Part shown: positions 5,680 to 8,315 of the stretch, in pieces
Layout: each line of letters starts with the position of its first letter
Position numbering within the stretch: the stretch's first letter is position 1
Notes under the pieces: model-generated
The model's database searches: none
Told to the model about the DNA's origin: nothing
The model's input: only the letters and a program-made list of their open reading frames with translations
Made by a program: the position numbers and the translations under genes
NCBI GenBank assembly: GCA_910586405.1
Contig: CAJUII010000057.1
Location: 1 to 8,315, forward strand
Direction: 5' to 3'
Source: an uncultured Lachnospiraceae bacterium
GTDB taxonomy: Bacteria; Bacillota; Clostridia; Lachnospirales; Lachnospiraceae
Length of the DNA stretch: 8,315 nucleotides

Positions 5680-7398
5680 TTACGCCTGCCCCATATATTC
5701 TGCGATCGCATCCCACACCGCCGGTGTCTCCAACCCTAGTTTCCAGCTTGCCACACCCTTGATGCCCTGGCTCTGCATCACTTGAAGCTTCACCCGAATC
5801 GATTCCACATCCTCGAGCCAGCACTGATACAGCGTGTCCTCCACCTGATACTCCGCATAATTCTGGCAAAATTCATCCACCCATACGGGTGTCACACCAG
5901 TTCTTGCAATCCAATCCGCCTGGGCACTCATCGTGAGTGTTGACGCTTTCAGCCCATCCGGTCCAGATTCCCACACTCGCGTATAGAACGGAACTGCATT
6001 GATAATCTTCTGCGCCGGCACGACCTCCATGGTATTCACGATGCCGTTTTCCACAAATGTGATCGATGCGTTGGAACCTGCCGCCCCGCCGCCCACATAA
6101 TGCTCATCGTAGCCCATGATGATAATATAGTCCGCAACGATCCCCTGCTCCTTGCGGTTGTAGTGTGCCGTGTATTCAGATGGAACATAGTTGTCCACTG
6201 AGAGGACGACGCCGCGCTTTCTAGTCTCAATCGAGAGCTCGCGCAGAAACTGCACAAAATGAATGCCGGAATCACTGCGCACCTTCTCAAAGTCAATGTT
6301 GATGCCGTCAAGCCCGTAAGTGTCTACCTGCGCCATCAAGCCTTCGATCAAATGCCTGCGGTTTGCAGACGACGAGAGCAGCTCCACAAAGTCAATCTCC
6401 ACACCAAACTGGTCCATGCTGTCCACATCCGTCACCAGCGCCCAGACCTCAACGCCAAGTTCATGCGCCTTCGCAACGTAAGACGCATTGGCAAGGCTTC
6501 CAAAGTCTCCGCTGTTGTTGCTTAACCGAAACCATGTCGGTGACACGACATTGACTCCCTTAGTCGAACTGAGCGCGCTGGCAAGATACTCTCCCCCGAC
6601 ATCCTCAAACACCTGATGAAACGTAAGGTTAATCTTGCCTTCCTTCTGGACATTCTTATATACAAGCTCCTGAAATCCGGTGCTGCATGTCCGCTCTGTC
6701 TGCTTTTCACCCGTCAAAAATTTATTCTCCACATAGCCGATAAAGGCGTCCTCTGTCTTGACCTTCGACCAGTTCTCCATCTGATCGAGCACCGTCACCA
6801 CATCGCCCGCTGCAAGCTGCACCAAAATATCGCTCTTGATACCGCCCTGGTAGCGCAGTGCTGTCTTTTTGGCAAGCACCGCCTCTGTGTAGCTGCCCCA
6901 CTCCGTGTATACCTGCATGTGCAGTGGCTCATCATACACCTGATAGTCAAAATTAGCGTACCGCTTCACATAGTCCGCCGCGATATAGAGTGTATCGCCC
7001 TCATAGAAAGCCGCCTGATAGTCAAGCGTCTGCCCTGTGCCGGACACATACATCACATTGCTGTCATCACCTATATTGATCTGGATAACGTCTGTATCCG
7101 TCGTAAACAACAGCACCTGTTCCATACTATTAACATAAAAACGATCCGTAAAATACGTCTCGACTGTCGAGAGCGCAAAATAGACCACGCCGCCCCGAAG
7201 AAGCGCTTTCTCATCGACCATGGCATCCTGTACTACCATTGCTACCTCGTCCGCCTGCGCAAGATGAAAATATTCATTTAAATCAGCCTGATTCTTCGAA
7301 TAAGTAAACCGTTCAAGAATCTGACTTCCCAGTGCCACCGCGATCACAAGAAAAATGAGAACAATCGGCACCAGCACCGTCATTATACGTTTTTTCAT
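5680..7398 (-). CDS. Membrane-anchored glycosyl hydrolase family 18 protein with SH3 domain (YaaH/SleL-like)
   Basis: A predicted cell-wall or spore-cortex glycosidase, 572 residues. Order of parts: cytoplasmic KKR, one membrane helix (about 5-25), a region near 55-160 that resembles the copper-amine-oxidase N-terminal or stalk-type domain (weak call), a bacterial SH3 domain near 177-228 (LRYQGGIKSDILVQL ... WSKVKTEDAFIGYVE), and a GH18 barrel from about 255 to the end. The catalytic motif is LDGINIDFE, with D364, D369 and the proton-donor glutamate E371. Asn stands where chitinases have Asp, as is common in the YaaH/SleL cortex-lytic branch. MGYDEH (428-433) and the late W552 in GVASWKLG complete the active site. 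ATG at 7396-7398 is chosen because GGGAGG (7406-7411) is seven bases upstream; the upstream TTG is not needed. Single-gene unit. It probably attacks peptidoglycan N-acetylglucosamine linkages rather than chitin, but this is inferred. Confidence 0.9.
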   Translation of the reverse strand: MKKRIMTVLVPIVLIFLVIAVALGSQILERFTYSKNQADLNEYFHLAQADEVAMVVQDAMVDEKALLRGGVVYFALSTVETYFTDRFYVNSMEQVLLFTTDTDVIQINIGDDSNVMYVSGTGQTLDYQAAFYEGDTLYIAADYVKRYANFDYQVYDEPLHMQVYTEWGSYTEAVLAKKTALRYQGGIKSDILVQLAAGDVVTVLDQMENWSKVKTEDAFIGYVENKFLTGEKQTERTCSTGFQELVYKNVQKEGKINLTFHQVFEDVGGEYLASALSSTKGVNVVSPTWFRLSNNSGDFGSLANASYVAKAHELGVEVWALVTDVDSMDQFGVEIDFVELLSSSANRRHLIEGLMAQVDTYGLDGINIDFEKVRSDSGIHFVQFLRELSIETRKRGVVLSVDNYVPSEYTAHYNRKEQGIVADYIIIMGYDEHYVGGGAAGSNASITFVENGIVNTMEVVPAQKIINAVPFYTRVWESGPDGLKASTLTMSAQADWIARTGVTPVWVDEFCQNYAEYQVEDTLYQCWLEDVESIRVKLQVMQSQGIKGVASWKLGLETPAVWDAIAEYMGQA

Positions 7399-7444
7399 AC
7401 GGATACCTCCCAATCGTTCTCATTATAACAAAATTTTGACATGA

Positions 7445-7474
7445 AGTATACAAAAATATTCAATATACTTCCAA
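7445..7474 (-). promoter_or_regulatory. Candidate promoter of the GH18 gene with overlapping inverted repeat
   Basis: On the minus strand TTGGAA (7474-7469), 18 bases, TATACT (7450-7445). A separate perfect TATAAT lies closer to the gene at 7427-7422 but has only TATACT at the -35 distance. A perfect 8-base inverted repeat, GAAGTATA (7443-7450) and TATACTTC (7464-7471), overlaps the first candidate and could be an operator. Which promoter is used, and whether a sporulation sigma factor is involved, cannot be told. Confidence 0.4.
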
Positions 7475-7590
7475 AAAAAGTCCCTATCATTTTTGTGCTG
7501 CATATGATAAACTATAATTGTCTTGTTAGTAATGCCATTTCTGCCAAAATGCGCATGTGCTGAAACCGTCTGAACGGCGCCGCATACAGG

Positions 7591-7642
7591 TTGCATATGA
7601 TATGCAAATAATATGCAAATAATATGCCAATACTATGCATAG
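7591..7642. repeat. Palindrome plus 11-base-period ATATGCAAATA array
   Basis: TTGCATAT-G-ATATGCAA (7591-7607) is a perfect palindrome around one base. It merges into tandem 11-base units starting at 7600: ATATGCAAATA twice exactly, then ATATGCCAATA and CTATGCATAGA. A period near one helical turn places each unit on the same face of the DNA, as in multi-site protein binding. The site lies about 190 bases upstream of the GH18 start and about 640 upstream of the mecA-like start. Confidence 0.6.
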
Positions 7643-7924
7643 AGGGGTCCAAACATTATGCCGCCACAGACTAGACCGCCATATCTTACCACATACATGC
7701 CAAAGACCAAAAGTCTACATCGTGATATATAAACCTTATAAAGCTGTGAGAACATTATGTACACAATATTGGATTGTCATTGTGAAAAGTTTGGAAAAAT
7801 AATTTTGCGTTATCAGCACAAGCTAATAAGACAATGAGAATACAAAGCCTCCTTCCTGTTCGGATTTTGTTCTCGACGCACTTTATACAAGCATTATTAA
7901 CACATTCCGAAAAATTATGCAAAT

Positions 7925-8001
7925 TGAAATGTAAAAATTCGCCCGAAATGTAAAAATTAATACAAGTTTCTCGCAAAAACATCTGTTATTTTTACATTTC
8001 A
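7925..8001. repeat. Three copies of a 13-mer, two direct and one inverted
   Basis: GAAATGTAAAAATT occurs at 7926-7939 and 7945-7958 (19 bases apart), and its inverse ATTTTTACATTTC at 7988-8000. The first and third copies can pair over 14 bases (7925-7938 with 7988-8001). This suggests a protein-binding cluster, or the ends of a decayed small mobile element. No open frame is enclosed. Confidence 0.6.
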
Positions 8002-8100
8002 GACGATATAAAGAGTAACTTCATCTTTCGACATTTTTCATGGTGCTGAGTAAGCTTTATGAGATAAAATAAATTTTTTAAAAACTGTTGTCGTCCCCTA

Positions 8101-8129
8101 TTGACTAAAGCATATCTTCATTATAATAT
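8101..8129 (+). promoter_or_regulatory. Sigma-A promoter upstream of the mecA-like gene
   Basis: TTGACT (8101-8106) with TAATAT (8124-8129) at exactly 17 bases. A perfect TATAAT (8122-8127) overlaps the same spot at 15 bases. The start site is expected near 8136, giving a leader of about 146 bases before the mecA-like ATG. Confidence 0.7.
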
Positions 8130-8137
8130 ATGTGAGA

Positions 8138-8244
8138 AGGTCTGTCATCTGACACGTTACAGACCAGCTTTAGACAGTACGCGGACACTATGGAAGTGCA
8201 GGGATTTGTCTATCCCGCGCCAAAACCTGCCGAAGCGGGTTTTG
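8138..8244 (+). ncRNA. Structured leader or small RNA of unknown class before the mecA-like gene
   Basis: This stretch holds several hairpins in series. GGTCTGT (8139-8145) pairs with ACAGACC (8159-8165), CACT with AGTG near 8186-8198, GGGAT with ATCCC near 8201-8216, and last a terminator-like hairpin at 8221-8244. Alternative pairings exist: CGCGG near 8180 with CCGCG near 8215, and AGACA near 8173 with TGTCT near 8207. Competing folds ahead of a terminator are the mark of an attenuator or riboswitch. Equally, it may be an independent RNA of about 110 bases. I could not match it to any riboswitch or T-box core I know. Confidence 0.45.
8221..8244 (+). terminator. Terminator-like hairpin in the mecA leader
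   Basis: CAAAACCTGC (8221-8230), tetraloop CGAA, GCGGGTTTTG (8235-8244): ten paired positions including one T-G wobble. The right arm contains TTTT (8240-8243), so the U tract is short and partly within the stem. It stands about 37 bases before the ATG, well placed to attenuate transcription or end a small RNA. Confidence 0.55.
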
Positions 8245-8281
8245 AACACAAGGTATTATTAAATAGTGAGGATGTGAAAAT

Positions 8282-8315
8282 ATGAAAATCGAAAAAGTTA
8301 ATGACCATCAAATTC
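8282..8315 (+). CDS. mecA: MecA-like ClpC adaptor (first 11 codons only)
   Basis: The frame opens with ATG at 8282-8284 and reads MKIEKVNDHQI before the window ends. MecA adaptors, which deliver substrates to the ClpCP protease and in Bacillus control competence, typically begin with a very similar M-(K/E)-I-E-(K/R)-(V/I/L)-N-D/E segment, so this is a good but short match. GAGG (8268-8271) lies ten bases upstream as ribosome binding site. It has its own promoter and a long structured leader. With so few residues visible, the name rests on the N-terminal pattern alone. Confidence 0.6.
   Translation, partial: MKIEKVNDHQI

Larger units (their letters stand above)
7475..8100. other. AT-rich intergenic region without a convincing gene
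   Basis: I found no frame with both a ribosome binding site and recognisable protein character. A 75-codon minus-strand frame (7755-7982) lacks a proper start context and crosses the 13-mer repeats. The region holds the repeat sets annotated separately, an 11-base direct repeat TGCATATGATA (7499-7509 and 7592-7602), and small palindromes such as ATGCGCAT near 7550. There is no tRNA and no transposase remnant that I can see. Confidence 0.6.

Noticed and set aside
7755..7982. 75-codon minus-strand open frame with a short hydrophobic stretch
   Set aside because: No ribosome binding site before its start, no family resemblance, cysteine- and asparagine-rich AT-driven composition, and it overlaps the 13-mer repeats.
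8030..8075. Ten-codon plus-strand frame starting ATG GTG CTG
   Set aside because: No ribosome binding site precedes it and no promoter was seen; length is within chance.
8138..8244. T-box leader before the mecA-like gene
   Set aside because: No AGGGTGGNACCGCG-type T-box sequence is present, and mecA is not an aminoacyl-tRNA or amino-acid gene.

Overview
The window looks like chromosomal DNA from a motile, probably spore-forming clostridial Firmicute, most likely a Lachnospiraceae relative. The evidence is sequence-level only: strong GGAGG-type ribosome binding sites, sigma-A promoters close to consensus, AT-rich spacers between genes of moderate GC, a CwlD-like amidase, a YaaH/SleL-type GH18 protein, a chemoreceptor, and the first residues of a MecA-like adaptor. 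No transposase, phage gene, tRNA, rRNA or CRISPR array was seen.

Layout, left to right. Bases 1-661 (minus) are the 5' part of a cwlD-type N-acetylmuramoyl-L-alanine amidase that runs off the left edge. Bases 662-1228 hold a compact small-gene locus: a sigma-A promoter, a 30-residue one-helix peptide (918-1010) resembling Bacillus TxpA/BsrG type I toxins, its terminator, and sequences on the opposite strand that could start and end an antisense RNA. A second promoter and a two-hairpin leader then lead into a methyl-accepting chemotaxis protein (1229-2692, plus) with six membrane helices and no recognisable external sensor or HAMP. A shared bidirectional terminator (2715-2756) separates it from a convergent operon.

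Bases 2756-5374 (minus) are a three-gene ZnuABC-family metal uptake operon, transcribed as substrate-binding lipoprotein, ATPase, then permease. It is driven by a full-consensus promoter (TTGACA-17-TATAAT) whose -10 and start site lie in a 47-base perfect palindrome. This is a strong candidate metal-repressor operator. The leader between promoter and first gene holds 15-16-base-spaced repeats.

Bases 5680-7398 (minus) encode a membrane-anchored, SH3-containing glycosyl hydrolase family 18 protein, followed by a long hairpin terminator. Bases 7399-8281 contain no convincing gene. They hold an 11-base-period repeat array with a palindrome (7591-7642), three copies of a 13-mer (7925-8001), a sigma-A promoter (8101-8129), and a hairpin-rich leader or small RNA (8138-8244) directly before the start of a mecA-like gene at 8282.

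Two genes fit cell-wall and spore-cortex remodelling (amidase and GH18). One operon serves metal acquisition, one gene chemotaxis, and one regulated proteolysis. Apart from the metal operon, each gene appears to be its own transcription unit. The most unusual material lies between the genes: the possible type I toxin-antitoxin locus, the palindromic operator, and the structured mecA leader.
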